NCBI RefSeq assembly: GCF_003949795.1
Contig: NZ_RPRY01000004.1
Coordinates: 1-64,000 of the forward strand
Direction: 5' to 3'
Source: Streptomyces sp. WAC06614
Lineage (GTDB): Bacteria; Actinomycetota; Actinomycetes; Streptomycetales; Streptomycetaceae
Length of the DNA stretch: 64,000 nt
Part shown: positions 9,403-19,973 of the stretch, in pieces
How positions within the stretch are numbered: the stretch's first letter is position 1
Layout: each line of letters starts with the position of its first letter
Program-made: the position numbers and the translations under genes
Notes under the pieces: model-generated
Told to the model about the DNA's origin: nothing
The model's input: only the letters and a program-made list of their open reading frames with translations
The model's database searches: none

Positions 9403-10146
9403 CTACGGGAGGTGGAACGGGCGCACGCGCGTCGCGAGCCAGTCGGCCACCGGGTCCTCGGTGGCGTCGAGGAGGATCAACTGCACGGGCCAGGGCGGCT
9501 GGACGCGGCCCAGGGCCCGGCCGAGCGCCTCCATCGGGGCGTTCCGCATGTCGGGCTCGAAACCCAGCAGGCGGACACCGATGTAGAGCTCGGGCGCGCC
9601 GCCCTCGACGCTGGCCAGGCAGCGGTGGGCGGCGGCCACCACGCCGGTGGCACGGAACTCCTCGGCGGCGGCGGCCAGGAAGTCGACCGGGTCGTCCTGC
9701 CAGTCGGGCTCGTAGAGGCGGACGCGGCCGCCGGTGGCGGGGCCGTCCAGGGGGGTGCGGCCGGTGCGGCAGAGCTCCGCGACGGCGGGCGGGGGCAGCG
9801 GGACGCCGACGGCGCCCTCGGGGTTCACGGCGATGCCGAGCTGCGGGGGCAGGCCGCGGGCGAACTCCACCGCCGGGGCGACGGTACGGTCCATGCCGGG
9901 TCCGACGCAGGCCAGGAACTGGGCCTCGCTGCTGTAGACCGGGACGTACGCGGCTCCGCCGATGTCCATGGTCGGGAGGGTCAGGCCCCCGGGCGCGTCC
10001 GGGGAGCCACCGGCCGGCAGCGGCACCCAGACGTGGCTGCGCCCCAGCACCTCCAGGATCCGGGCCCCCGCATCCTGGTGCCCCAACGCCGCCGCCAGCG
10101 TCTCCTCCAACTCGTTGACCGGCCATCCACTGGTATCGCCGTACAT
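9403..10146 (-). CDS. SseB-like protein, copy 2
   Basis: A 247-residue relative of the neighbouring SseB-like protein, of similar length and domain order: an N-terminal SseB domain with SHVWVPLPAGG and VYSSEAQFLACVG, then a C-terminal domain ending VQLILLDATEDPVADWLA. The match of the two C-terminal halves (DATEDPVADWL against DEHDPVAMWL) suggests that the pair arose by duplication. I chose the ATG at 10146 (MYGDTSGWPVNELEETLA); the open frame upstream of it runs through interspersed repeats and is not coding. The gene is probably transcribed together with copy 1. Confidence 0.75.
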   Translation of the reverse strand: MYGDTSGWPVNELEETLAAALGHQDAGARILEVLGRSHVWVPLPAGGSPDAPGGLTLPTMDIGGAAYVPVYSSEAQFLACVGPGMDRTVAPAVEFARGLPPQLGIAVNPEGAVGVPLPPPAVAELCRTGRTPLDGPATGGRVRLYEPDWQDDPVDFLAAAAEEFRATGVVAAAHRCLASVEGGAPELYIGVRLLGFEPDMRNAPMEALGRALGRVQPPWPVQLILLDATEDPVADWLATRVRPFHLP

Positions 10147-10225
10147 CCGCGGTGCCCTTCTCTCGTACCGTGACCCGAGCGTAGCCATCCCGGGGGGCCG
10201 GGAAACAGCTGGCCCGGCCCCCGCA

Positions 10226-10499
10226 AGGGGCGCGAGGAACTGCGCGAGCAACCACCGACGGCCCGCACCCGACCGACGGGGCACACCCACCCCTTCCAGG
10301 GGCGCGGGGAACTGCGCGAGCAACCGGGGGCGGCCTGAGGCCGGGGACGGGGCGGCGGGCCCCCGGACGTCGGCCGCAGGCCGTGGCGGGCCGGGCGCGC
10401 AGTTCCCCGCGCCCCTGGCGGCGGCTCCGACAGGGGGCAGGCGCCCCCACCTCGGCCGCGGGCCGTGGGGTGGCTGGCCGCGCGGTTCCTCGCGCCCCT
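10226..10499. repeat. Four copies of an interspersed 28-bp repeat, two in each orientation
   Basis: Copies lie at 10226-10253 and 10298-10325 on the plus strand and at 10389-10416 and 10472-10499 on the minus strand. The shared core is AGGGGCGCGRGGAAC followed by YGCGCG. Because two copies face two others, the 373-base gap between the second SseB-like gene and the ATPase gene (10147-10519) can fold into nested hairpins. From memory, this sequence is a common intergenic repeat in Streptomyces genomes. No gene is visible in the gap. Confidence 0.8.
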
Positions 10500-10519
10500 G
10501 GCCGGGGCTCCGGCCCGGG

Positions 10520-11224
10520 CTACGGGTGGAAGGTGATGCCCTGGAGGCTGGTGGCGGAGGGGCGGTCCAGGAGGACTGCTGTGGTGCAGCCGGGCGGGAG
10601 GTGCCCGGACTCGGCCGCTCTGATCAGGCGGGCCGCCGCCCTGCGATGGCGGGCGAAGGCGTACGCCGAGACGCCCCGCCCCCGCGCGGCCTGCCCCGCC
10701 AGCGCCTCCGCCGGGCTGGCGTCGAGCAGCAGCAGGTGCAGGGACCGGCCCCGCCGCCGCGCGGCCCGGGCCAGGACGGCCCGCACCCACGCCTGGGTGC
10801 CGCAGTCGTGCACGACCAGTGGGGCCCCCGAGGCCAGCGCCCGCCACAGCCCCCAGTAGTGCGCGACCCGGACCGCCGGCCGGTAGACGGCGTACGGCAG
10901 CCACGCCGGCATGCTCCGCTCCCACCGCTCCCGGACGTCCTGGGAGTCGATGCTCCCCCCGGCCGGGGCCGCCCGCGCGATCAGCGTGGACTTGCCGCCG
11001 CCCGGCAGGCCGGAGACCACGACCACGTCGCCCGCGGCGAAACTCAGCACCGTCGGCCCCCCGGCCCGCCCCCGCAGGTCCCGCACCACGGCGCCCGCGG
11101 CCGCCCTCGGCCGCCACGGCCGCGCCACGGGTCCCGGCCCGGCGGGGGTCCGTACCGGCCCCGCCTGGGCCGGGACACCGCCCGCCGCGGCCGGCCGAGC
11201 CTCAGCGGCTCCGAATCTCCACAC
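10520..11224 (-). CDS. AAA-type P-loop ATPase/kinase-like protein
   Basis: A 234-residue protein with a clear Walker A motif, GLPGGGKST, at residues 72-80, preceded by a hydrophobic strand (GDVVVVSG). Further on, LHLLLLDASPAEALAGQAARGR and the arginine-rich AFARHRRAAARL resemble the lid and LID-arginine regions of small-molecule kinases of the AAA_33/zeta-toxin-like group. It probably phosphorylates a small molecule, but the substrate is not predictable. I chose the GTG at 11224, eight bases after GGAGG (VWRFGAAEARP at the N-terminus); upstream sequence in frame is not conserved-looking. The gene is divergent from the glycine-riboswitch/gcvT transcript. Confidence 0.65.
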   Translation of the reverse strand: MWRFGAAEARPAAAGGVPAQAGPVRTPAGPGPVARPWRPRAAAGAVVRDLRGRAGGPTVLSFAAGDVVVVSGLPGGGKSTLIARAAPAGGSIDSQDVRERWERSMPAWLPYAVYRPAVRVAHYWGLWRALASGAPLVVHDCGTQAWVRAVLARAARRRGRSLHLLLLDASPAEALAGQAARGRGVSAYAFARHRRAAARLIRAAESGHLPPGCTTAVLLDRPSATSLQGITFHP

Positions 11225-11426
11225 GATGTTCGCCTCCCCCGGGGGTACCTCCCAGCGGTAGCTGGGGGCGGGCCACCAGGACCCCATGCCCACTGAGTGT
11301 AAAGAGACGGTAATCCGACGAACCCGGTTCCGGTCCGTACTCACTTTCGGGCCCGGCCCCCCATTCGCCCGGGTCGCGTGGCATGATGTGCGCCAACTGG
11401 ACACCAACTGCATACCGGCCGCTTGA
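11225..11426. promoter_or_regulatory. Divergent promoter region of ATPase gene and gcvT riboswitch
   Basis: About 200 bases between the ATPase start (11224) and the beginning of the riboswitch aptamer. It must hold the promoters of both. No confident sigma hexamers were identified, and no gene is seen. Confidence 0.4.
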
Positions 11427-11641
11427 ATCCGCGCGGGAGAGTCCCGGGACCCCATCAGGTCCGGGCGCCGAAGGAGCAAGTACCTCCCTTGAATCTCTCA
11501 GGCCCCGTACCGCGTGGATGAGGCAGATCTGAAAAGCGGGCCGCGTCGTCGCGGCTCCACCCAAGGTGCAAGCCGGGAACACGAGACACGTTCTGCACGT
11601 TCCCGGCGAACCTCTCAGGTTCCATGACAGATGGGGAGGAT
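11427..11641 (+). promoter_or_regulatory. Tandem glycine riboswitch upstream of gcvT
   Basis: Two aptamer-like modules follow each other. The first has GCGCGGGAGAG (11431-11441), GCCGAAGGAGCAA, and AATCTCTCAGGC, then GAAAAGCGGG. The second has CAAGGTGCAAG, CGAACCTCTCAGGT and GACAGATGGGGAGGA, ending at about 11640. These are the conserved core strings of glycine riboswitches. Its position about 50 bases before gcvT, followed by genes for glycine cleavage, fits an ON switch that turns on glycine breakdown when glycine is abundant. Confidence 0.93.
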
Positions 11642-11689
11642 CGTCCTCGTCATGTCATGCCGATGCCCTGGGACCTGGGAGCCGCACCC

Positions 11690-12805
<1,116 letters not shown>

Positions 12806-12884
12806 CGATCTCCCCACCGGGACCCGTCTCACTCCGCAAGACCACCGTTCATCAGCACTCCCCCGTATCCAGGAGAATCAGGTC

Positions 12885-13265
12885 ATGAGCAACCCCCAGC
12901 AGCTGCGTTACACCAAGGAACACGAGTGGGTCACGGCCGTCGACGGTGACGGCGTCGCCACGGTCGGCATCACGGAGTTCGCCGCCAACGCGCTCGGTGA
13001 CGTCGTCTACGCCCAGCTCCCCGAGGCGGGCGACACCGTCACGGCCGGCGAGACCTGTGGCGAGCTGGAGTCCACCAAGTCCGTGAGCGACCTGTACGCC
13101 CCCGTCACGGGCGAGGTCGTCGAGGCCAACCAGGACGTCGTGGACGACCCGTCCCTGGTGAACACCGCCCCGTTCGAGGGTGGCTGGCTGTTCAAGGTCA
13201 AGATCACGGGCGAGCCGGACGAGCTGCTCTCCGCCGACGAGTACACCGCCTTCTCCGCCGGCTGA
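12885..13265 (+). CDS. gcvH: Glycine cleavage system H protein (lipoyl carrier)
   Basis: A 126-residue lipoyl carrier that shuttles the aminomethyl group between GcvP, GcvT and Lpd. The lipoylated lysine is K65 in [15 protein letters not shown]. The N-terminus ([10 protein letters not shown]) and the [17 protein letters not shown] segment are standard. The ATG at 12885 has AGGAGA ten bases upstream. It lies between gcvT and glyA in the same direction, with 26 bases to glyA, so the three are likely one transcript. Confidence 0.97.
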   Translation: MSNPQQLRYTKEHEWVTAVDGDGVATVGITEFAANALGDVVYAQLPEAGDTVTAGETCGELESTKSVSDLYAPVTGEVVEANQDVVDDPSLVNTAPFEGGWLFKVKITGEPDELLSADEYTAFSAG

Positions 13266-13291
13266 CCCAGCCGAGACCCGAGGGATAGAAG

Positions 13292-14557
13292 ATGTCTGTG
13301 CTGAACACCCCTCTGCACGAGCTGGACCCGGACGTCGCCGCCGCCGTCGACGCCGAGCTCGTGCGCCAGCAGTCCACCCTGGAGATGATCGCGTCGGAGA
13401 ACTTCGCTCCGGTCGCCGTCATGGAGGCCCAGGGCTCGGTCCTGACCAACAAGTACGCCGAGGGCTACCCGGGCCGCCGCTACTACGGTGGCTGCGAGCA
13501 CGTCGACGTGGTCGAGCAGATCGCGATCGACCGGATCAAGGCCCTCTTCGGTGCCGAGGCCGCCAACGTGCAGCCCCACTCGGGTGCGCAGGCGAACGCC
13601 GCCGCGATGTTCGCGCTGCTGAAGCCGGGCGACACGATCATGGGCCTGAACCTGGCCCACGGCGGGCACCTGACCCACGGCATGAAGATCAACTTCTCCG
13701 GCAAGCTCTACAACGTGGTCCCGTACCACGTCGGCGAGGACGGCCAGGTCGACATGGCCGAGGTCGAGCGCCTGGCCAAGGAGTCCAAGCCGCAGCTGAT
13801 CGTGGCCGGCTGGTCGGCGTACCCCCGCCAGCTGGACTTCGCCGCGTTCCGCCGGATCGCCGACGAGGTCGGCGCGTACCTGATGGTGGACATGGCCCAC
13901 TTCGCGGGCCTGGTCGCCGCGGGCCTGCACCCGAACCCGGTGCCGCACGCCCACGTCGTGACCACCACCACGCACAAGACCCTCGGCGGTCCGCGCGGTG
14001 GCGTGATCCTCTCCACCCAGGAGCTGGCCAAGAAGATCAACTCCGCTGTCTTCCCCGGTCAGCAGGGTGGTCCGCTGGAGCACGTGATCGCCGCCAAGGC
14101 GGTCTCGTTCAAGGTGGCCGCCTCGCCCGAGTTCAAGGAGCGCCAGGAGCGCACCCTGGCCGGCGCGCGGATCATCGCCGAGCGCCTGGTCCAGGACGAC
14201 GTCAAGGCCGTGGGCGTGGACGTGCTGTCCGGCGGCACCGACGTGCACCTGGTCCTGGTCGACCTGCGCAACTCCGAGCTGGACGGCCAGCAGGCCGAGG
14301 ACCGGCTCCACGAGATCGGCATCACGGTCAACCGCAACGCGATCCCGAACGACCCGCGGCCGCCGATGGTCACCTCGGGTCTGCGGATCGGTACGCCGGC
14401 CCTGGCCACCCGCGGGTTCCAGGCCGAGGACTTCACCGAGGTCGCCGACGTGATCGCGGAGGCCCTCAAGCCGTCCTACGACGGCGAGGCCCTCAAGGCC
14501 CGGGTCTCGGCCCTGGCCGCGAAGCACCCGCTGTACCCGACGCTCGCGTCCCGCTGA
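13292..14557 (+). CDS. glyA: Serine hydroxymethyltransferase
   Basis: A 421-residue pyridoxal-phosphate enzyme that interconverts serine and glycine with transfer of a one-carbon unit to tetrahydrofolate. The PLP-binding lysine is K229 in [14 protein letters not shown]; the ENF, HSGAQAN and DMAHFAGL motifs are intact. Placed directly after gcvT and gcvH, it would combine methylene-tetrahydrofolate from glycine cleavage with another glycine to make serine, which sdaA downstream then deaminates to pyruvate. The ATG at 13292 follows GAGGGA. A strong hairpin follows the gene, so sdaA is probably transcribed separately. Streptomyces usually have a second housekeeping glyA elsewhere. Confidence 0.97.
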   Translation: MSVLNTPLHELDPDVAAAVDAELVRQQSTLEMIASENFAPVAVMEAQGSVLTNKYAEGYPGRRYYGGCEHVDVVEQIAIDRIKALFGAEAANVQPHSGAQANAAAMFALLKPGDTIMGLNLAHGGHLTHGMKINFSGKLYNVVPYHVGEDGQVDMAEVERLAKESKPQLIVAGWSAYPRQLDFAAFRRIADEVGAYLMVDMAHFAGLVAAGLHPNPVPHAHVVTTTTHKTLGGPRGGVILSTQELAKKINSAVFPGQQGGPLEHVIAAKAVSFKVAASPEFKERQERTLAGARIIAERLVQDDVKAVGVDVLSGGTDVHLVLVDLRNSELDGQQAEDRLHEIGITVNRNAIPNDPRPPMVTSGLRIGTPALATRGFQAEDFTEVADVIAEALKPSYDGEALKARVSALAAKHPLYPTLASR

Positions 14558-14571
14558 GAGCACCAGGCGGA

Positions 14572-14607
14572 GGGGGCCCGGCCTTGGTTTCCCAGGGCCG
14601 GGCCCTT
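14572..14607 (+). terminator. Terminator after glyA
   Basis: GGGCCCGGCC at 14574-14583 pairs with GGCCGGGCCC at 14596-14605, extended by two G-U pairs, and is followed by TTCTC. It lies 15 bases past the glyA stop and separates the riboswitch operon from sdaA. Confidence 0.8.
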
Positions 14608-14781
14608 CTCATGACCGGAGCCCTGGGTGGGCGCTCCGCCATCCGCCCGACCTCCGTAAGTCGCCCTCCGGCCGGCGAGGCGTTCGTCCGCCCGCGCTAA
14701 GCTCGTCTGTCGGACAAAATCCGCACATCCCCCCCAGCTGCCCCTCCTCCCACCCACGAGCAGACATAGGAGTCCGCAACC

Positions 14782-16164
<1,383 letters not shown>

Positions 16165-16181
16165 CCCCGTTGTCCCTGGTG

Positions 16182-16214
16182 ACGGGTACGGTCCGGCGCG
16201 GCCGCCGTACCCGT
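16182..16214 (+). terminator. Terminator after sdaA
   Basis: ACGGGTACGG at 16182-16191 pairs perfectly with CCGTACCCGT at 16205-16214, 18 bases after the sdaA stop. Confidence 0.7.
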
Positions 16215-16308
16215 TCCCACGGCAGCCGGGTCCCCGTGTGACGATGGCCCCCCTGTCACCCGTACAGACGCTCGATCCCGAGCGTGCTCGCGTCCCAGGG
16301 GGGAACCT

Positions 16309-17004
16309 TTGCGCACCATCCGTACCGCCGTCGGGCTCGTCGCCGCCGGCACGGCCCTGCTCGTCCTGGCCGGATGCACCGCCGCGGAACCGCAGGCCCC
16401 GGCCGCCTCGGGGGCGGCGGCCGGCCCGGCCGGCCAGCCCGGCTCCTTCGACGGGCCCCGGCCGCAGGACCAGAACCTGCTGGCGTGGACCGGCGACCCG
16501 AACGACGCCGGGCACGTCACCGCGCAGACCTCCGCCGGGGTCGGCGGCCGGGTCACACTGGTGCGGATCGTGCTGCGCCAGGAGATCACCTGGTCGAACA
16601 TCTGGCTCGGCCTGGCCGGGATCGACCCGAACGCCTCGCTGTCCCAGTGCTACCTCGGCGTGTACGACGCCCAGGGCGTGCTGCGCGCGAGCACGGCCGA
16701 CATCTCGCCCCAGCTGATGACCGAGCCGGTGGCCAAGCCGCTCGCGCTGGCCAAGCCGTTCACCGCGGCCCCCGGCACGTACTTCATCGCGCTGCTGCTC
16801 AACGGCACCTGGGCCACGAACCAGCTCACGCTGAAGGCCACCGGCGCCGGGATCTCCGTGAACGCCGGCCTGACCCCGCCGAACCTGCGCTACAGCACCG
16901 TGCTGACCGGGCAGACCTCGCTGCCCCCGACCCTGAACCTGTCCGAACAGGCCACCAGCACCATCAACACCGGCTGGGCCAGCCAGTGGTACGGGATCTC
17001 CTGA
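16309..17004 (+). CDS. Secreted lipoprotein of unknown function
   Basis: A 231-residue protein with a basic N-terminus, a hydrophobic signal and a lipobox LAGC, so it should be anchored outside the membrane. The mature part after an Ala/Pro/Gly-rich linker is a beta-rich domain of about 180 residues (VTLVRIVLRQEITWSNIWLGLAG then SQCYLGVYDAQGVL), resembling a jelly-roll or carbohydrate-binding fold; no catalytic motif is visible. Starting codon is TTG at 16309 with GGGG eight bases upstream. It lies alone between the sdaA terminator and the cobalamin riboswitch. I do not recognise a named family. Confidence 0.7.
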   Translation: MRTIRTAVGLVAAGTALLVLAGCTAAEPQAPAASGAAAGPAGQPGSFDGPRPQDQNLLAWTGDPNDAGHVTAQTSAGVGGRVTLVRIVLRQEITWSNIWLGLAGIDPNASLSQCYLGVYDAQGVLRASTADISPQLMTEPVAKPLALAKPFTAAPGTYFIALLLNGTWATNQLTLKATGAGISVNAGLTPPNLRYSTVLTGQTSLPPTLNLSEQATSTINTGWASQWYGIS

Positions 17005-17029
17005 GCGGGGCCGGCCGCGCGTGACGTAA

Positions 17030-17240
17030 GGTCATGGGGCCTTGGTGTTCGGGAAACCGGTGCGAAACCGGTGCGGCCCTCGCCACTGTGATCGGGAAGT
17101 CCGGCTCTTTCCTGCGGGAAGCCACTGGGCCGCCGCGGGTGACCGCGCGGCGTGGGAAGGCGGAGCCAGGGGCATCAGTACCCGTGAGCCAGGAGACCGG
17201 CCAGGGCGCGTTGTCCATCCACGAGGTGCTGGAGAGGTCT
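17030..17240 (+). promoter_or_regulatory. Cobalamin riboswitch upstream of cbiM
   Basis: The conserved core strings are present in order: GGGAAACCGGTGCGAAACCGG, cut here at 17060-17080, then GCCCTCGCCACTGTGATCGG, GGGAAGCCACTGGG, GTGGGAAGGCGGAGCC and the B12 box GAGCCAGGAGACCGGCC near 17182-17198. It lies directly before cbiM. Adenosylcobalamin binding normally switches such genes off, so cobalt uptake would be made when B12 is scarce. Confidence 0.92.
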
Positions 17241-17248
17241 CCCGACTC

Positions 17249-17938
17249 ATGCACATAGCCGAGGGCTTCCTGCCCCCGTTGCACGCGGCCGCCTGGGGCG
17301 TCGCGTCCGCCCCCTTCGTCGTCCACGGGGTCCGTGCGCTCAGCCGCGAGGTGAAGGCGAACCCGGAGAGCACGCTGCTCCTGGGCGCGTCCGGAGCGTT
17401 CACGTTCGTCCTGTCCGCCCTGAAGATCCCCTCCGTGACGGGCAGTTGCTCGCACCCCACGGGCACCGGGCTGGGCGCGATCCTGTTCCGGCCGCCGGTG
17501 GTGGCGGTCCTGGGCACCATCACCCTGCTCTTCCAGGCGCTGCTGCTGGCCCACGGCGGGCTGACCACGCTCGGCGCGAACGTCTTCTCGATGGCGATCG
17601 CGGGCCCCTGGGCGGGGTACGGGGTGTACCGCCTGCTGAAGAAGTTCGACGCGCCGCTGATGGTCTCGGTCTTCCTCGGCGCGTTCTTCGCCGACCTGGT
17701 CACCTACTGCGTCACCAGCGTGCAGCTGGCGCTGGCCTTCCCGGACCCGGGCAGCGGCGTCGCGGGCGCGCTGGTGAAGTTCGGCGGGATCTTCGCGGTC
17801 ACGCAGATCCCGCTGGCGGTCAGCGAGGGGCTGCTGACGGTGCTGGTGATGCGGCTGCTGCTGCAGTCCAGCAAGGCGGACCTGGCCCGGCTGGGTGTGG
17901 CCCGGGCGGAGCGCGCGGAGCAGGGGGCGGCGGTCTGA
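17249..17938 (+). CDS. cbiM: Cobalt ECF transporter S component CbiM
   Basis: A 229-residue membrane protein that binds Co2+ for import. The N-terminus MHIAEGF is diagnostic: the free amino terminus and His2 coordinate the metal, so the start ATG at 17249 is functionally fixed. The histidine in SCSHPTGTG and several membrane helices are also conserved. It is the first gene under the cobalamin riboswitch, and its stop overlaps the cbiN start by one base (TGATG). The Ni-specific homologue NikM looks similar; the B12 riboswitch argues for cobalt. Confidence 0.95.
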   Translation: MHIAEGFLPPLHAAAWGVASAPFVVHGVRALSREVKANPESTLLLGASGAFTFVLSALKIPSVTGSCSHPTGTGLGAILFRPPVVAVLGTITLLFQALLLAHGGLTTLGANVFSMAIAGPWAGYGVYRLLKKFDAPLMVSVFLGAFFADLVTYCVTSVQLALAFPDPGSGVAGALVKFGGIFAVTQIPLAVSEGLLTVLVMRLLLQSSKADLARLGVARAERAEQGAAV

Positions 17939-18372
17939 TGTCGAAGAACGCGAAGATCAACACCTTGCTGCTGCTCCTGGTGGCGGCGCTGGCCGTGCTC
18001 CCGCTCGCGCTGGGGCTCGGCGAGGGCAAGGAGGAGCCGTTCACCGGCGCGGACGCGCAGGCCGAGGCGGCCATCAGCGAGCTGCGGCCCGAGTACGAGC
18101 CGTGGTTCTCCCCGCTGTACGAACCGCCCTCGGGCGAGGTCGAGTCGGCCCTGTTCGCCCTCCAGGCGGCCCTGGGCGCGGGCGTCCTGGCGTACTACTT
18201 CGGCCTGCGCCGGGGCCGCCGCCAGGGCGCCGCGGCCGCGGCCGCCACGGCACCGGCGGGCGCGGAAGCCCCGGCGGGCGCGGAAGCCCCGGCGGGCGCG
18301 GGAGCCCCGGCGGGCGCCGCCGCCGCGGCCGGCCCAGGCGACGGTGGACCGGCCGGCCCCACGGGGGCCTGA
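17938..18372 (+). CDS. cbiN: Cobalt ECF transporter accessory subunit CbiN
   Basis: A 144-residue protein with two membrane segments (near residues 8-26 and 66-83) flanking an extracytoplasmic loop that has the family signature FTGADAQAEAAISE and YEPWFSPLY. CbiN is needed to load metal into CbiM. The core is normal in size, but the C-terminal 55 or so residues form an Ala/Pro/Gly tail encoded by an 18-bp tandem repeat, longer than typical CbiN. The ATG overlaps the cbiM stop, so translation is coupled. It ends three bases before cbiQ. Confidence 0.92.
   Translation: MSKNAKINTLLLLLVAALAVLPLALGLGEGKEEPFTGADAQAEAAISELRPEYEPWFSPLYEPPSGEVESALFALQAALGAGVLAYYFGLRRGRRQGAAAAAATAPAGAEAPAGAEAPAGAGAPAGAAAAAGPGDGGPAGPTGA
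18255..18318 (+). repeat. 18-bp tandem repeat in the cbiN 3' end
   Basis: Units at 18255-18272, 18273-18290 and 18291-18308 (GGCGGGCGCGGAAGCCCC with one change in the third) plus a partial fourth. They encode a PAGAEA-type repeat in frame, so unit number can change without disrupting the frame. The repeat extends the cytoplasmic tail of CbiN. Confidence 0.85.
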
Positions 18373-18375
18373 GGC

Positions 18376-19125
18376 GTGCTGCCGATCGACGCCGCCGCGC
18401 ACGCGAGCCGCTGGCGGCACCGGCACCCGCTGGAGAAGGCCCTGCTGGGGCTCGGGCTGACCGGGTGCGCCGTGGCGCTCCCGCCCTGGCCCGGGGCGCC
18501 GCTGGTGGCCGTGGCCACCCTCGCCGTGCTGCTCGGCCCGGCGGGGGTCGGGCGGCGGCAGCTGTGGCGGGCGTTCCGGCTCCCGCTGGGCTTCTGCGTC
18601 ACCGGCGCACTGCCGCTCCTGGTGGCGGTCGGCGGCCCGGCCGGGCCCGTCGCCCTCGCCCCCGACGGACCTCGGCACGCGACCGAGTTGCTGCTGCGCA
18701 CCTCGGCGGCCTCCCTCGGGGTGCTGCTGTTCGCCTTCACCACGCCCGTCTCCGACGTGCTGCCCCGCCTGGTCCGGGCGGGGGTCCCGGCACCGGTGGT
18801 GGACGTGGCCCTGGTGATGTACCGGATCGGTTTCCTGCTGCTGGACGCGGTCGCCCAGGTGCACGCCGCCCAGGCGGCCCGGCTCGGCCACACCGGCCGG
18901 GCCGCGCTGTGGCGTTCGGTGGCCGGCCTGGCCGCGACCTCGTTCGTCCGGGCCTTCGACCGGGCGGCGCGGCTCCAGGCGGGCCTGGCCGGGCGGGGCT
19001 ACGACGGCACGCTGCGGGTGCTGGTGCCCGAGGCGGCGGTGTCCCCGCGTTTCCTGGCCGCCACGGCGGCCCTGCTGACCGGCGTGGTCGGCGCGACCCT
19101 CGCTCTGGAAGGACTCCGGCCGTGA
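18376..19125 (+). CDS. cbiQ: Cobalt ECF transporter T component CbiQ
   Basis: A 249-residue transmembrane coupling protein linking the S component to the ATPase. The membrane helices are followed by the family's amphipathic coupling segment, including AAQAARLGHTGR and QAGLAGRGYDG, whose Ala-Arg-Gly motifs contact the ATPase. The GTG at 18376 begins three bases after the cbiN stop, and the gene's stop overlaps the cbiO start as GTGA. Operon order M-N-Q-O is the standard one. Confidence 0.92.
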   Translation: MLPIDAAAHASRWRHRHPLEKALLGLGLTGCAVALPPWPGAPLVAVATLAVLLGPAGVGRRQLWRAFRLPLGFCVTGALPLLVAVGGPAGPVALAPDGPRHATELLLRTSAASLGVLLFAFTTPVSDVLPRLVRAGVPAPVVDVALVMYRIGFLLLDAVAQVHAAQAARLGHTGRAALWRSVAGLAATSFVRAFDRAARLQAGLAGRGYDGTLRVLVPEAAVSPRFLAATAALLTGVVGATLALEGLRP

Positions 19126-19964
19126 AGCCGTTGGTACGACTGTCGGGCGCGAGCTACGCGTACGAGGACGGCCCCCCGGTGCTGTCCGGGGTGGAGTTCG
19201 CGATCGCCGAGGGCCGGGCGCTGGCCCTGCTGGGCCGCAACGGCAGCGGCAAGACCACCCTGATGCGCCTGCTCAGCGGGGGCCTGCGGCCGTCGGCGGG
19301 CAGCCTGCTGCTCGACGGGGAGCCGGTGGCGTACGACCGCAAGGGGCTGACCCGGCTGCGGTCCTCGGTGCAGCTCGTGGTCCAGGACCCCGACGACCAG
19401 CTGTTCGCCGCCTCGGTGGAGCAGGACGTCTCCTTCGGCCCGATGAACCTCGGCCTGCCGCCCGAGGAGGTACGGGCCCGGGTGGAAGCCGCCCTGACCG
19501 CGCTGGACATCACCGCCCTGCGGGACCGGCCCACCCATCTGCTGTCCTACGGCCAGCGCAAGCGGGCCGCGATCGCCGGCGCGGTGGCCATGCGGCCTCG
19601 GGTGCTGATCCTGGACGAGCCGACGGCGGGCCTGGACCCGGACGGCCAGGAGCGGCTGCTGGAGGTGCTGGCGGGGCTCACCGGGACCACGGTGGTGATG
19701 GCCACGCACGACGTGGACCTGGCGGTGCGCTGGGCCGACGACGCGGCCGTGCTCACCCCGTCGGGCATCCGGACCGGCCCGGCGGACGTGCTGCTGTCCG
19801 ACCCGGAGCTGCTGGCCTCGGCCCGGCTGCGGCCGGCCTGGGCGCCGGCGGTGGCGGCCGTGCTGCGCGCGCACGGACTGCTGGCGCCCGGGGCCGGAGC
19901 GCCGCGCACCCCGCAGGCCTTGGCCGGCTGGCGGCCCGAGGTGCCGGGAGCGGCGCAAACCTAG
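19122..19964 (+). CDS. cbiO: Cobalt ECF transporter ATP-binding protein CbiO
   Basis: A 280-residue ABC ATPase. Walker A GRNGSGKTT is at residues 38-46, followed by the ECF-typical Q-loop VVQDPDDQLFA, a signature of the LSYGQRKR form instead of LSGGQ, and Walker B VLILDEPTAGLDP. The Y in place of G in the signature is common among CbiO/EcfA proteins. It starts with GTG overlapping the cbiQ stop. The last 40 residues are Ala/Pro-rich and probably unstructured. A PadR-type regulator follows after nine bases. Confidence 0.93.
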   Translation: MKPLVRLSGASYAYEDGPPVLSGVEFAIAEGRALALLGRNGSGKTTLMRLLSGGLRPSAGSLLLDGEPVAYDRKGLTRLRSSVQLVVQDPDDQLFAASVEQDVSFGPMNLGLPPEEVRARVEAALTALDITALRDRPTHLLSYGQRKRAAIAGAVAMRPRVLILDEPTAGLDPDGQERLLEVLAGLTGTTVVMATHDVDLAVRWADDAAVLTPSGIRTGPADVLLSDPELLASARLRPAWAPAVAAVLRAHGLLAPGAGAPRTPQALAGWRPEVPGAAQT

Positions 19965-19973
19965 GATGGCGGC

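Noticed and set aside
10226-10499. CRISPR array or attachment site suggested by repeats.
   Set aside because: Copies occur in both orientations with unequal spacing; this fits interspersed palindromic elements.
14608-14781. A second riboswitch in front of sdaA.
   Set aside because: None of the glycine aptamer core strings is present in this interval.
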